Positions 45,316 through 54,077 of a stretch of DNA of 64,000 nt are shown piece after piece. The position numbers and the translations under genes are program-made. The notes under the pieces were generated by a model. That model ran no database searches and was not told where the DNA came from. It saw only the letters and a program-made list of their open reading frames with translations. The stretch's first letter is position 1; every line of letters begins with the position of its first letter. The stretch comes from [Clostridium] fimetarium (GTDB lineage: Bacteria > Bacillota > Clostridia > Lachnospirales > Lachnospiraceae), in NCBI RefSeq assembly GCF_900111235.1, contig NZ_FOJI01000003.1, positions 334,960-398,959 of the forward strand, read 5' to 3'.

Positions 45316-45390
45316 TCATACTAATGACTCGTATGAACTATCAATAAAGCCTATTTCTAATTCTACAATTTGTTTTTCCAAATAGTTTAC
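45316..45390 (-). pseudogene. N-terminal fossil of a second DUF3427 helicase
   Basis: The minus strand reads NYLEKQIVELEIGFIDSSYE and then stops at TGA 45318. It matches LEKQIMESVKTGFIDNSYES at residues 14-33 of the intact helicase at 39559, at both protein and DNA level (42382-42450). Upstream sequence is also shared. The gene was cut off where the inverted repeat at 45271 begins. Confidence 0.8.
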
Positions 45391-45433
45391 CCTATCTAAT
45401 CCTATTTGTTTAAACTCACATCCCTATCAATAC

Positions 45434-45516
45434 CGCTTACTAATATCTATTATTTATATTTCCATAAAGCACCAGTATTTATCTCATTTATTTTCACAAA
45501 GTTGTTATTTTATCTG
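45434..45516. repeat. Duplicated helicase-upstream sequence, copy 2
   Basis: Counterpart of 42893-42975. Here it lies between the fossil helicase start and the NUDIX gene. Confidence 0.7.
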
Positions 45517-45530
45517 ATTCTTGCTATAAT
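45502..45530 (+). promoter_or_regulatory. NUDIX gene promoter
   Basis: -35 TTGTTA, 17-bp spacer, -10 TATAAT on the plus strand, about 50 bp before the NUDIX start. The 5' part lies in the duplicated upstream sequence. Confidence 0.7.
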
Positions 45531-45582
45531 TACATATAGGAAACACGATTAATTCAATCAACCGAAAGCTAGGGTACTGTTC

Positions 45583-45969
45583 ATGAAAACAATAGAAGTA
45601 GTTGCCGCAATAATTAAAGACAAAGATACGATTCTTGCCACTCGACGTGGCTATGGTGAGTTTGTTAATATGTGGGAATTTCCTGGTGGAAAAGTCGAAG
45701 CTGGTGAAACCAGCGAAGAAGCCTTAATTCGTGAAATCAGAGAAGAATTATCCATCACAATTACTGTTGATTTGTTTGTCACAACGGTAGACTATGATTA
45801 CCCTAACTTCCATCTTACAATGCACTGTTTCCTTTGCACTCAGGTCAATGGCACGCTCACATTAAATGAACACAATGACGCAAAATGGATTCACAGTTCA
45901 GAATTAAATGAATTAAATTGGCTTCCTGCTGATTTAGAGATACTGCAAGAATTAAAAAAATATATTTAA
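45583..45969 (+). CDS. NUDIX hydrolase, MutT-like (8-oxo-dGTP diphosphatase type)
   Basis: 128 aa with a full Nudix box from GGKVEAGETSEEALIREIRE to EEL (G-x5-E-x7-REUxEE). The opening VVAAIIKDKDTILATRRG and WEFPGGK are MutT-like: it hydrolyses oxidised or other nucleoside triphosphates. It diverges from a fossil DUF3427 helicase, a pairing that suggests the two once worked together. Confidence 0.93.
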   Translation: MKTIEVVAAIIKDKDTILATRRGYGEFVNMWEFPGGKVEAGETSEEALIREIREELSITITVDLFVTTVDYDYPNFHLTMHCFLCTQVNGTLTLNEHNDAKWIHSSELNELNWLPADLEILQELKKYI

Positions 45970-46196
45970 ATATTTAACAAAAAAAAACTAATAATACTAG
46001 TACAACTAATGAACCAATAGGTTATACTAAAATCCATTAAGTTCTACTAAGAAAAGTCAAATACTTCTAGCGAATCATCCATAGCTTTCTATACTAAGTA
46101 TTATTTCTACTAAGCAATATTTCTACTTAGTATTAATCTACTAAGCATTAATCCTACTAAGCATTAATCCTACTAAGCTATCTCATAAAGTTATAT

Positions 46197-46358
46197 TCAT
46201 CTCTTCACTTCTACAATGTAGATTTCAAACTTACTCCCGTCCAGTAAAGTAATATTCATTCTGTCTCCGTGGTCATTCGATTCAATATCTGCGATAGCTA
46301 AATTCTCTGTTTCATTCATAATTTCAAAAACTTTGTCTTTAAACTTATCCTTTCTCAT
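46197..46358 (-). CDS. Small conserved-looking protein, 53 aa
   Basis: Begins MRKDKFKDKVFEIMNETEN and ends LDGSKFEIYIVEVKR. GGAGGTGCTTT lies at ideal distance from the ATG at 46358, which argues that it is translated. No family recognised; a small beta-rich domain is likely. It is divergent from the XRE regulator at 46479. Confidence 0.65.
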   Translation of the reverse strand: MRKDKFKDKVFEIMNETENLAIADIESNDHGDRMNITLLDGSKFEIYIVEVKR

Positions 46359-46478
46359 AAAGCACCTCCAGAATTTTACTTTTGCAACCTATCAATTGCA
46401 ATTATATTGCATATTTTGGTTAAAATCAATAGCAGATAGCTATTTATTCATTGCAAACCCGTTTGGAGGGAATTTTGT

Positions 46479-46745
46479 ATGACAACTAAAATAAGACAAG
46501 ACATTAATATCGGTCATAATATCCGAAAATACCGCATTGCGAACCATTTGACGCAGGAGCAGGTTATTGCAAAACTTCAATTGCGTGAAATCGAGATCTC
46601 ACGTAGCGCATATTCGCAAATAGAATGTGGTACATATAACATCCGTGTCAGTGAACTTCTTGCACTTGTTGACTTATTTAAAGTGCCCGTTGGCGTTCTT
46701 TTTACAGATCTTTCTGCCAGTTCAAAGCCTGTTAAGAATTCATGA
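46479..46745 (+). CDS. XRE family (Cro/CI-type) transcriptional regulator
   Basis: 88 aa, nearly all a helix-turn-helix domain (NIGHNIRKYRIANHLTQEQV, then RSAYSQIECGTYNIRVSELL), with a short tail. GGAGGGAATTTTGT is the ribosome site. It lies at the edge of the conflict-gene island and next to the divergent small gene at 46197, whose promoter it may control. Confidence 0.9.
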   Translation: MTTKIRQDINIGHNIRKYRIANHLTQEQVIAKLQLREIEISRSAYSQIECGTYNIRVSELLALVDLFKVPVGVLFTDLSASSKPVKNS

Positions 46746-46768
46746 TAATAATAGAAGTAATTAATTAA

Positions 46769-46796
46769 TGGGCTGTTATAAAACAGCCCATTTTCT
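46769..46796. terminator. Terminator of the XRE gene
   Basis: Stem GGGCTGTT / AACAGCCC with a 4-nt loop followed by TTTTCTT; 24 bp past the stop. Confidence 0.88.
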
Positions 46797-46810
46797 TCGT
46801 TCTAACACCA

Positions 46811-46885
46811 TCATATTCTAACCCCATCATTCTAACCCCATCATTCTAACCCCATCATTCTAACCCCATCATTCCAACCCCATCA
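46811..46885. repeat. Minisatellite, 14-bp units
   Basis: Five to six copies of ATTCTAACCCCATC; the last unit contains the stop codon of the ABC permease. Confidence 0.9.
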
Positions 46886-47815
46886 TTCCAAACCTTTCTT
46901 CCTATACGCATACACAAATATCCCCAAATACAACACCATATTCCCTCCAATAATTGCAAATCGATCCCATCGAAAATTCCCCACCGACAAATCACTAACC
47001 AAATAATTAATCTGCTGCGTATATATAATCTTCGAAAATCTCCCAACGCTCTCATTGAACATCGAAATCATTGGCAAAAATGAAAATACCATCATAATCG
47101 GAATTGCGATGGAAGTCGCTCCCATTTGATTCTTCGCCATCATTCCAATCGCTGAGCCAATCAGTATTGATGTTATAATTCCAACCATCAAGACAAGAAC
47201 AAACCTGATAAACACGCCTCCTACGAATCCTCCAATCAAGCCAAATGCGACTGCCCCAACCGAGCAGATTCCAAAGATATAGATGCCCACTCCAATCAGA
47301 TACTCCGTTGGTTTCACATTTGACATCAAGAGCACCCGAAGTGTGTTATTTTCCTTTTCTTCAGCGATAATGCTAGCAATACTCGTCATCGGTGCCATGC
47401 CAACATACATTGTTGCAAACAGGGTCACGAAATATGTTGCGGGAAGTCCATTCGCAGAAATGGTATTTGTCATGACAAGCGCCATCAGTGGGAACATAAT
47501 GAACTGAATCAGAACCGTTTTATTTTTTAAAGTGTCGTAAATCTGCTTCTTAAATACAGCCATAATCCTTCTTGTTTTCACGCTTCTATCCGTTTCCATA
47601 TGCTTATTCGATTCCACATTCGAATTCGTTTTCACACTTCTATTTGTTTCCACATTCCTATTCGTTTTCACACTTCTATTCGTTTCCACCTCTGTATTCG
47701 TTTCCACATCCCTATTCGTTTCCACATTTATATTCGTTTCCACATCCCTATTCGTTTCCACCTTCCTACTCGTTTTCACATCCCTATACGTATTCACATC
47801 CCTCCCAATTTTCAT
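46883..47815 (-). CDS. ABC-2 type transporter permease with repetitive N-terminal extension
   Basis: 310 aa. From about residue 83 (MAVFKKQIYDTLKNK) it is a six-helix ABC-2 permease with SIIAEEKENNTLRVLLMSNV as cytoplasmic loop. The first 80 residues are hexapeptide repeats (VETNRD, VKTNRS and so on) unlike any permease. The start at 47815 overlaps the ATPase stop as ATGA, so coupled translation favours it; an internal ATG near 47569 with AAGAAGG is an alternative start that would leave the repeats untranslated. Probable drug or peptide export with the upstream ATPase. Confidence 0.82.
   Translation of the reverse strand: MKIGRDVNTYRDVKTSRKVETNRDVETNINVETNRDVETNTEVETNRSVKTNRNVETNRSVKTNSNVESNKHMETDRSVKTRRIMAVFKKQIYDTLKNKTVLIQFIMFPLMALVMTNTISANGLPATYFVTLFATMYVGMAPMTSIASIIAEEKENNTLRVLLMSNVKPTEYLIGVGIYIFGICSVGAVAFGLIGGFVGGVFIRFVLVLMVGIITSILIGSAIGMMAKNQMGATSIAIPIMMVFSFLPMISMFNESVGRFSKIIYTQQINYLVSDLSVGNFRWDRFAIIGGNMVLYLGIFVYAYRKKGLE
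47572..47805. repeat. Minisatellite, 18-bp units, in frame in the permease gene
   Basis: About a dozen imperfect copies of TTCGTTTCCACATTCCTA and variants. The unit length is a multiple of three, so the reading frame survives copy-number change. Confidence 0.9.
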
Positions 47816-48747
47816 ATCTCCAACTTCCTCCCCGTCAATTGAATAAATACCGTTTCCAGATTCGGTTCCGAAGAATGGATGGATTCTACGAATTCATTTT
47901 CAAACATCTCTGCAATCTTTTCAGAAGAAGTTCTATCAATTGGAAGGTCTAATATTTGACCATCTTTAAGCAACAACGAAACGATTTTCTTGGGGTTATA
48001 CTTGCGGCATATTTCATCTGGTGCTCCGTATTCGACTATTTTTCCTTCGTTTAATAAGGCGACATTGTCGCAAAGTTTCGTGGCTTCAGCCATGTTATGA
48101 GTCGTTAAAAATATAGTGGTGCCGCTATCCCTCAAATCAAAAATCAATTGATGGATTTCTAATGCGGTTGCTGGATCTAGGCCACTTGTCGGTTCATCAA
48201 GAAAAAGCAGTTGGGGGTTATGCATAATTGCTCTGGCAAGTATGAGTCGTTGTTTCATTCCTTTTGAAAGTTGAGAAACTGGCTTTTTCATTGCGTCCAT
48301 TAATCCTACCTGTGCAAGCACCCGTTCAATGTTAGCCTTATCAATATCATAAATCTCCACAAACATTTTCAAATTGTAATAGCAACTGAGCCTTTCATAA
48401 AGTCCCTGATCATCGAGCACCATTCCTATTTTAGAATAAATCTCATCCGTAATATGTCTTGTATCCGTTCCTAATACATATGCCTCTCCATCCGACACCT
48501 GAATTTGGCCCGTTAATATTTTTATCATCGTTGTCTTTCCTGCACCAGAAGGGCCAAGTAGTCCAAATATTTCGCTGTAACTCACAGAAAATGAAATCTG
48601 ATCTAATACCAACTTTTCGCCAAAGTTCTTAGACACATTTTTCATTTCGATGCTCTTCTTTTCACCGAATTCCGTCTCACCACATTCCGTCTCACAGCCT
48701 TCCATCTCACAGCCTTCCACCTCAACGAATTCCATCTTCTTCTCCAT
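47812..48747 (-). CDS. ABC transporter ATP-binding protein
   Basis: About 311 aa from the ATG at 48747, preceded by AGGAGGGGG; 48735 is an alternative. Walker A GPSGAGKTT, signature QLSKGMKQRL, Walker B LLFLDEPTSGLDP and the switch TTHNMAEA are intact; the C-terminal extension matches antibiotic-type exporters. Residues 1-30 hold a short Glu/Cys/Gly repeat (VEGCEMEGCETECGETEFGE), again from tandem 15-bp units. The gene overlaps DUF3021 upstream and the permease downstream. Confidence 0.9.
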   Translation of the reverse strand: MEKKMEFVEVEGCEMEGCETECGETEFGEKKSIEMKNVSKNFGEKLVLDQISFSVSYSEIFGLLGPSGAGKTTMIKILTGQIQVSDGEAYVLGTDTRHITDEIYSKIGMVLDDQGLYERLSCYYNLKMFVEIYDIDKANIERVLAQVGLMDAMKKPVSQLSKGMKQRLILARAIMHNPQLLFLDEPTSGLDPATALEIHQLIFDLRDSGTTIFLTTHNMAEATKLCDNVALLNEGKIVEYGAPDEICRKYNPKKIVSLLLKDGQILDLPIDRTSSEKIAEMFENEFVESIHSSEPNLETVFIQLTGRKLEI

Positions 48748-49228
48748 CCCCCTCCTGGTGTTCCCTCTTATACTTCTCAAACGACTCCTCATACTTCCTA
48801 CTTTCCAGCCTAGTCCGAATCACCATCGATAACGTGCTAATAATAAAGCAGACTCCAAAGGATACAAAAAACCCAATCCACCCTTCCGCACTTTCTACTG
48901 GGAACCAACCAAATGCAATTATGAAACCTATGATAATCACAATAATGCTAAAAAGGAAAATAACTGTTCTCCACAGCGCCATCATATTCTTCAAAAACTT
49001 TTCAGAGTAGATAAACTCTTTTAAAGCGGCAATCATGATAGCCACTGCTAAAAACTGCAAAATAACAGAAAAGGAAAGGCCCTCACTTCCGAGGCTAAAC
49101 ATTGTAGACGACTGTTTGGCGGAATCTCCTATGAACCCACCAATTATGGTAAGAAACAAGATTCCTGTTGAAAATATAATTAGTATCTGATTTATGAATC
49201 CATATTTAAAAGTTATTTTATTTTCCAT
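48722..49228 (-). CDS. DUF3021 family membrane protein
   Basis: 168 aa with four hydrophobic helices (about 14-33, 52-72, 88-108, 118-138) and a charged C-terminal tail (YEESFEKYKREHQEGD). DUF3021 proteins accompany LytTR regulators, and are thought to tune their activity. It starts right after the LytTR stop with GGGGGTGAAG and its end overlaps the ATPase gene. Confidence 0.85.
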   Translation of the reverse strand: MENKITFKYGFINQILIIFSTGILFLTIIGGFIGDSAKQSSTMFSLGSEGLSFSVILQFLAVAIMIAALKEFIYSEKFLKNMMALWRTVIFLFSIIVIIIGFIIAFGWFPVESAEGWIGFFVSFGVCFIISTLSMVIRTRLESRKYEESFEKYKREHQEGDGEEDGIR

Positions 49229-49229
49229 T

Positions 49230-49667
49230 TTACTTCACCCCCAATTTCTCTTTAAAATCACCTGCATATTGCCTGGATATATATAATCTTTCGCCGTTAT
49301 TCATCGTCACCAGTAGTTTCCCATCCAAGTCCGCTTTGATTGATTGAATCTTAAAATGGATGATGCATGATTTATTTGCTCTCAAGAAATCATTTGCACT
49401 CAGCCGCTCTTCTAGCTCATATAGTTTTAACGGCGTTTCATAAACCTCCGTCTTAGTATAGAAAAATGTCCTTTTATCGACCGTATCGATGTATAGTATT
49501 TTTCCTACATCCAGTATATAGGTCTGGTTATCTTTCATTCCCGTTAATTTCAGGTCCATTACCCGAAGTAACGAAATTATTTTTTCTATTTCTGGACTGA
49601 TCTGCTTGCAGTTAATTGTTATTTCCGTTTCTGCAATGTCACCTTGCTGATTAATATGTATTTTCAT
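49230..49667 (-). CDS. LytTR DNA-binding regulator
   Basis: 145 aa. The C-terminal 95 residues are a LytTR domain (KILYIDTVDKRTFFYTKTEV, LRANKSCIIHF, GERLYISRQYAGDFK); no receiver domain is present, so it is the stand-alone type paired with DUF3021. It is first of the four-gene operon LytTR-DUF3021-ATPase-permease, which it probably regulates. GGGGGTGAGTTT is the ribosome site. Confidence 0.92.
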   Translation of the reverse strand: MKIHINQQGDIAETEITINCKQISPEIEKIISLLRVMDLKLTGMKDNQTYILDVGKILYIDTVDKRTFFYTKTEVYETPLKLYELEERLSANDFLRANKSCIIHFKIQSIKADLDGKLLVTMNNGERLYISRQYAGDFKEKLGVK

Positions 49668-49794
49668 ATAAACTCACCCCCACCACATTTATCAATATAC
49701 CTAATTATAATCCACATAATCCAATTTTCAAGTGAACTTTTCCAAGTTGCGGATATCCTCACCTAAGTTTCATAAATTATTTTAGAAAAAAAAA

Positions 49795-49821
49795 TAGTAG
49801 GAGTTATAATAACTTCTACTA
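49795..49821 (-). terminator. Terminator of the PadR-membrane operon
   Basis: Stem TAGTAGAAGTTAT / ATAACTCCTACTA (one mismatch) followed on the minus strand by T9. Confidence 0.88.
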
Positions 49822-49837
49822 CTGATTACTTAATTAA

Positions 49838-50470
49838 TTATTTCAAATAACTACTCCAGTTAATATTTTTATCTAACTTTTTACATATCATATGAATGCT
49901 TAAAATCAATAGTAAGGAGAACGCTATTACATAATATCCGTTAATTAACAGATTGCAATACATTACTGTTAATAAAATGAATGGAGCTAAAACGAACATG
50001 GAGCCTATCGATATTAGTACTATGCATATAATTTTATTCTTCAATCCTTTAAATTTAAGGCATAATCTTTTGTAAATGAAATTCAATATATAGTGAAACA
50101 AGAACCAGCACAAAAAAAATGTAAGAATAGTACTAAGATTAATATAGCCATCAAATACTTGAAACAACAATGTTATGAAAATAAAAACACATAAAAAAAG
50201 GTTTAATGTTTTTAAAAACTCTAAGAACTTTGCTCTCTTCGTGTTATGGGTTTTTACTATATCTTCACAAAAAATTTTGATATCCTTCCCGATTATATTA
50301 TGAATGGGAAGTTGATTCTCTTGGGCTGTCAGAAGCATATCCATCATATCTTCCTGCACTCTAACAGAAAACTCTCCATTTGCAGAAATATTAGAGCCTT
50401 GCATATAACTTAATATGTCAAAATAAGCAATTTTATAATCTCCACTTAATTTATTATTAGAATCTCTCAA
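49838..50470 (-). CDS. DUF1129/DUF1048-like membrane protein
   Basis: 210 aa. The N-terminal 75 residues are soluble (YKIAYFDILSYMQGSNI, DMMDMLLTAQENQLPIHNII), followed by four membrane helices. It starts at a TTG at 50470 that overlaps the PadR stop (TTGA), with AAAGGAGTG upstream. PadR-linked membrane proteins of this kind are common in Firmicutes; their job is unknown. Confidence 0.75.
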   Translation of the reverse strand: MRDSNNKLSGDYKIAYFDILSYMQGSNISANGEFSVRVQEDMMDMLLTAQENQLPIHNIIGKDIKIFCEDIVKTHNTKRAKFLEFLKTLNLFLCVFIFITLLFQVFDGYINLSTILTFFLCWFLFHYILNFIYKRLCLKFKGLKNKIICIVLISIGSMFVLAPFILLTVMYCNLLINGYYVIAFSLLLILSIHMICKKLDKNINWSSYLK

Positions 50471-50793
50471 TTTTCACACTCCTTTAGAATTTTATTTACA
50501 TTTAAATTCAATTTATCCCAGCTTCTTTTAAAATCATCTAGTTCTTCTTTTCCCGTTCCTGTTAAATTAAAATATTTCCTAGTCATTCCATTCTCTTCTT
50601 TGCGTTTTTTTGATGTGATTAAATCTTTTTTTTCAAGCCGTAATAAAAGTGGATATATTGTTCCCTCTACCATATCCTCAAAACCATAATCCTTTAATTT
50701 GATTAATAATTCATATCCATAGGTTTCTTCTTTTGAAATTATGCTTAAAATGCATCCTTCTAGAATTCCTTTTAATATTTGAGTATTTTCCAA
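50467..50793 (-). CDS. PadR family transcriptional regulator
   Basis: About 108 aa from a TTG at 50793, preceded by AGGTGGTGAAAAA; the ATG at 50826 would place translation across the operator and ribosome site. Winged helix with the PadR hallmarks GCILSIISKEETYGYELL, EGTIYPLLLRLEKKDLI and RKYFNLTGTGKEEL. It is cotranscribed with the membrane protein and probably autoregulated through the palindrome at 50812. Confidence 0.9.
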   Translation of the reverse strand: MENTQILKGILEGCILSIISKEETYGYELLIKLKDYGFEDMVEGTIYPLLLRLEKKDLITSKKRKEENGMTRKYFNLTGTGKEELDDFKRSWDKLNLNVNKILKECEN

Positions 50794-50811
50794 TTTTTCA
50801 CCACCTATAAT

Positions 50812-50830
50812 TACTATGTAATACATAGTA
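50812..50830. promoter_or_regulatory. PadR operator, perfect palindrome
   Basis: TACTATGTAATACATAGTA, a 9-bp perfect inverted repeat. A second half site TACTATGTA lies at 50852-50860, 40 bp away and within the promoter spacer. Confidence 0.85.
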
Positions 50831-50837
50831 TATTTTC

Positions 50838-50866
50838 AATATACACTAACTTACTATGTATTGCAA
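50838..50866 (-). promoter_or_regulatory. padR promoter
   Basis: Minus-strand -35 TTGCAA, 17-bp spacer, -10 TATATT. The operator half site fills the spacer and the full palindrome lies at the start of the transcript. Confidence 0.7.
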
Positions 50867-50905
50867 GGTATTTTTTATTTCATATTAATGAAACGCTATA
50901 AAGCG

Positions 50906-50947
50906 AAAAGGACTAAATCAACTGCTACAGCTTGATTTAGTCCTTTT
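50906..50947. terminator. Terminator of the alcohol dehydrogenase gene
   Basis: Perfect stem AAAAGGACTAAATCAA / TTGATTTAGTCCTTTT, usable in both directions. Between it and the gene stop lie copies of a 13-bp repeat (CTGGCCTATTTAT) at about 51006-51059. Confidence 0.88.
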
Positions 50948-51046
50948 CTAAAGTATAATAACCATATTAAATTTTGCTTAACCATTATCTGACTACTTAT
51001 CTTTCCATTTATCTAGCCTATTATCGGGCCTATTTATCTGGCCTAT

Positions 51047-52225
51047 TTATCTGGCCATCCTATAAATATTCTTTACATCTTCAATATCGAGTGACTTAAA
51101 TCCACCAATCATTCGTGTATTCTCAAAGGTGCATTTGTAAGCCAACTCATCAATTTGTTCATCTGTTAATTTTACGCCAAGTTCCGCAATTGAGGTTGGC
51201 ATTGAAATTGAGTGAAAGAAATCTTCCATTGCGCAAATTCCTGCGATTGCTGTCTTTTCAGAATCCATGAAATCATTGGGAACTCCCATAACATTAACTG
51301 CAAGTTGTGCAAATCGTTGTGGTTTTTCCTTGTAGACATATCTTGCCCAACTTCCCCATACTGCAGCTAGTCCAGCACCATGAGCGACATCAAATATTCC
51401 GCCTAATTCATGCTCTAGTTGATGAGACGCCCAGTCACCTGTTGTTCCACATCCTGTAAGACCATTATGTGACAAACTGCCCGCCCACATAACTTCTGCT
51501 CTAGCATTATAGTTTTCAGGATCTTTAATCAATATCTTCGTATTTTGAATTACAGTTTTCATCAGGGCTTCCCCTATTCCATCCGTCAACATTGTATCTT
51601 CTTCCAATGTTAAGTATCTTTCCAACGTATGCATAAGAATATCTGTGCAGCCACATTCTGTCTGATAATCAGGCAGTGAATAAGTAAGTTCAGGATTCAT
51701 AATTGCGAATTTACATCTACTAGAATCGCCATTACAGCCTCTCTTGAGCCAACCATCTTCATTTGTGATTACGGAGGAATTACTCATTTCGCTTCCAGCC
51801 GCAGCAATTGTTAAAATTGCTCCAATTGGAATACAACTTTCTGGCGTTCTGACCTTTTCATAGAAATCCCAGACTTCTCCGCCATTTGCAACTCCATATC
51901 CAATTGCCTTACTTGAATCGATTACGCTTCCGCCACCAACTGCAAGAATGAAATCAACGCCTTCTTTTTTACACAGTTCGATTCCTTCATGGACCTTACT
52001 TAGTCTTGGATTTGGTACAACCCCTCCTAGACTTACATAAGAAATCCCATCTTGATCCAATAACTTATATATACGCTCCAAAAGTCCAGATCTTATTGCA
52101 CTACTTCCGCCAAAATGAATGAGTGCTTTTTTGCATCCTTGTGCCTTAATCAGTTTTCCCACTTCATTCTCAGCATTTTTCCCAAATACGACTTTTGTTG
52201 GTGCATAAAATTCAAAATTTAACAT
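51047..52225 (-). CDS. Iron-containing alcohol dehydrogenase (butanol dehydrogenase-like)
   Basis: 392 aa from the ATG at 52225 (GAGGCAAATT upstream). The NAD-binding loop GGGSVIDSSKAI and the iron ligands in CTDILMHTLERYL and LEHELGGIFDVAHGAGLAAV fit the YqdH/BdhA group, which reduces aldehydes to alcohols with NADPH or NADH. AAPTKVVFGKN-type N-terminus is present. The last codons lie in a 13-bp tandem repeat. Confidence 0.92.
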   Translation of the reverse strand: MLNFEFYAPTKVVFGKNAENEVGKLIKAQGCKKALIHFGGSSAIRSGLLERIYKLLDQDGISYVSLGGVVPNPRLSKVHEGIELCKKEGVDFILAVGGGSVIDSSKAIGYGVANGGEVWDFYEKVRTPESCIPIGAILTIAAAGSEMSNSSVITNEDGWLKRGCNGDSSRCKFAIMNPELTYSLPDYQTECGCTDILMHTLERYLTLEEDTMLTDGIGEALMKTVIQNTKILIKDPENYNARAEVMWAGSLSHNGLTGCGTTGDWASHQLEHELGGIFDVAHGAGLAAVWGSWARYVYKEKPQRFAQLAVNVMGVPNDFMDSEKTAIAGICAMEDFFHSISMPTSIAELGVKLTDEQIDELAYKCTFENTRMIGGFKSLDIEDVKNIYRMAR

Positions 52226-52309
52226 AATTTGCCTCATTTCCGCACTGTTTTCTGTGCACACTTTTCATCATTTCGTTTACAGGTTCTTAGCCTATGCTAC
52301 AATTAAAAA

Positions 52310-52348
52310 TACAAGTTACAACTTAATATAATTAAATTGTAACTTGTA
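52310..52348 (-). terminator. Stem-loop between the reductase and dehydrogenase genes
   Basis: Perfect 12-bp arms TACAAGTTACAA / TTGTAACTTGTA with a 15-nt loop; TTTTTAATT follows on the minus strand. It probably ends the reductase gene but could also be an operator for the dehydrogenase. The rest of the gap holds nothing clear. Confidence 0.6.
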
Positions 52349-52487
52349 CTGTTCACCATACATGATATTTTGATAATTTACCACTGTTTCTATGCATATA
52401 TTATATGTATTTCATGATATCTTATGTTTTAATCTTAAATACACGTGATTTCAAACGAAATTCTTCTATACATAAATACGATATCCG

Positions 52488-53813
52488 TTACATTGCAAAT
52501 CTTTCAAAATGAATATTTTCTTTTGCCACGCCTAGACTTCTCAAGTTGCTTATCTGACTTTCAATCATAACAGGTGGTCCGCATATATAAAAATCATACT
52601 CTCTAATATCATCAATATACTTTTTAATGATATCTCCATTAATATAGCCGGTTTCTCCATCAAATGAGCTGTCATTTGAAAGAACAGGTACAAATTTAAA
52701 ATTCTTCATTTGCAAACTATAATCTTTGATTTCATTATTACAGATTATATCGCGACTTTCTCTTAATCCCCAGAATAGCACTACATCCTGATCCACATTT
52801 TCGAGTGAAAGATGTCTTAACATACCCAAAAATGGGGTAATTCCGATTCCACCAGCCAAAAAGCAAAGCTTTCTATTTTCCTTGTTTTTTAAATATGAAA
52901 ATGTTCCATACGCGCCATCTATATAGGCTGTATCCCCAACTTTAACCTTATCTAATCGCTCTGTAAAATCACCAAGCTTTTTCGCTGTAATTGACAGATA
53001 CTCCTGTAATGGTGAGGATGAAATTGTAAATGGATGTTCATCCCAAGGGATTTCTGCATTATTAATTCTTAAATACAAAAATTGACCTGGTAAATAGGAA
53101 AATGACTTTCCTGACTTATGTTTGAATTTTAAGGTAACAATATTGTCTGATTCATTGATAACCTCTGTTACTGTATACTTCTTATTCTTATTAAAGAACC
53201 CATCATATATTTTATGTTTTAGATACATAAACAGTGGAACCGCAAAATATATCACTAACACAGACTCTAATAAAAGATTTGATTTTACAGAATAAGACAT
53301 TAAAATGTGCACCAAAAGTACGCATAGCGCAATCAGCACCGCATTATGGACAAGTACTTTATACTGATGCTGGATTCTAAGTGTTTTATTCAGAAAGCCA
53401 CGAATACTGTCCGTAAATTTTGTTTTAAAGAATAGTTTATTTACCATCATTAGAATGCTCAACACACTAATTCCCAAAAATATATTAAACGCAAGATCCC
53501 CTAACGTTGTTTTAAATGATTCTTGATAATAATTTTCTTTTATTTGTTTATGTAAAAACGAAAGCACTAAGCCTGCAACCGCAATGTACATATGAAATCT
53601 ATAGATTTTATCCATACCAAACTGCTTGTCAATTATCTTAGGCCTTGATGCTAGTAAAAATTGGAATGCAAACAGAACGTATGCTGTAATCCCAAAAACG
53701 CCCGATAATATGAAAGGAAAGCTTGAACCCAGATGATCTGATATATAAATAAATGCTGGAAAAAACACTGCCAAACAATAGAAAATAACCCATAAAACCT
53801 TTTTAAAATTCAT
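52488..53813 (-). CDS. Ferric-reductase-like membrane flavoprotein (FNR type)
   Basis: 441 aa from the ATG at 53813 (GGGGATAAGT upstream). Six membrane helices at about 1-205 match the ferric reductase transmembrane domain with haem-type histidines (YRFHMYIAVAGLVLSFLHKQ, HNAVLIALCVLLVHILM). Then come the FAD domain (SYLPGQFLYLRI, HPFTISSSP) and the NAD domain (LAGGIGITPFLGML, YICGPPVMIESQ). It should move electrons from NAD(P)H across the membrane. It is divergent from the b5-like lipoprotein, a likely electron partner. Confidence 0.88.
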   Translation of the reverse strand: MNFKKVLWVIFYCLAVFFPAFIYISDHLGSSFPFILSGVFGITAYVLFAFQFLLASRPKIIDKQFGMDKIYRFHMYIAVAGLVLSFLHKQIKENYYQESFKTTLGDLAFNIFLGISVLSILMMVNKLFFKTKFTDSIRGFLNKTLRIQHQYKVLVHNAVLIALCVLLVHILMSYSVKSNLLLESVLVIYFAVPLFMYLKHKIYDGFFNKNKKYTVTEVINESDNIVTLKFKHKSGKSFSYLPGQFLYLRINNAEIPWDEHPFTISSSPLQEYLSITAKKLGDFTERLDKVKVGDTAYIDGAYGTFSYLKNKENRKLCFLAGGIGITPFLGMLRHLSLENVDQDVVLFWGLRESRDIICNNEIKDYSLQMKNFKFVPVLSNDSSFDGETGYINGDIIKKYIDDIREYDFYICGPPVMIESQISNLRSLGVAKENIHFERFAM

Positions 53814-53917
53814 ACTTATCCCCATTTCCGCGTATCTTTTTACAAGATACAACCCAAAAAATTATTTTTCACTATATTTATTGTAAACTAATAATAATGA
53901 AATTTTATTCAATTATA

Positions 53918-53946
53918 TTGACATTAATAATAATTAAATCTACAAT
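53918..53946 (+). promoter_or_regulatory. Promoter of the b5-like lipoprotein gene
   Basis: -35 TTGACA, 17-bp spacer, -10 TACAAT on the plus strand, leaving a leader of about 120 nt before the gene. Confidence 0.75.
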
Positions 53947-54077
53947 AAACCATACTACAAACAATACCTATTAAAATTTATTAGTTAAATCAAATGAATG
54001 GGTTTTTATTTCCATTGAATGATATTATATTTTAATCAAATAACATTTTCTATCAAACTTTATTATATGGAGGACTT

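Noticed and set aside
47572..47952. Plus-strand open frame rich in Ser, Phe, His and Tyr
   Set aside because: It is the mirror image of the 18-bp repeats in the permease gene; no start signal.
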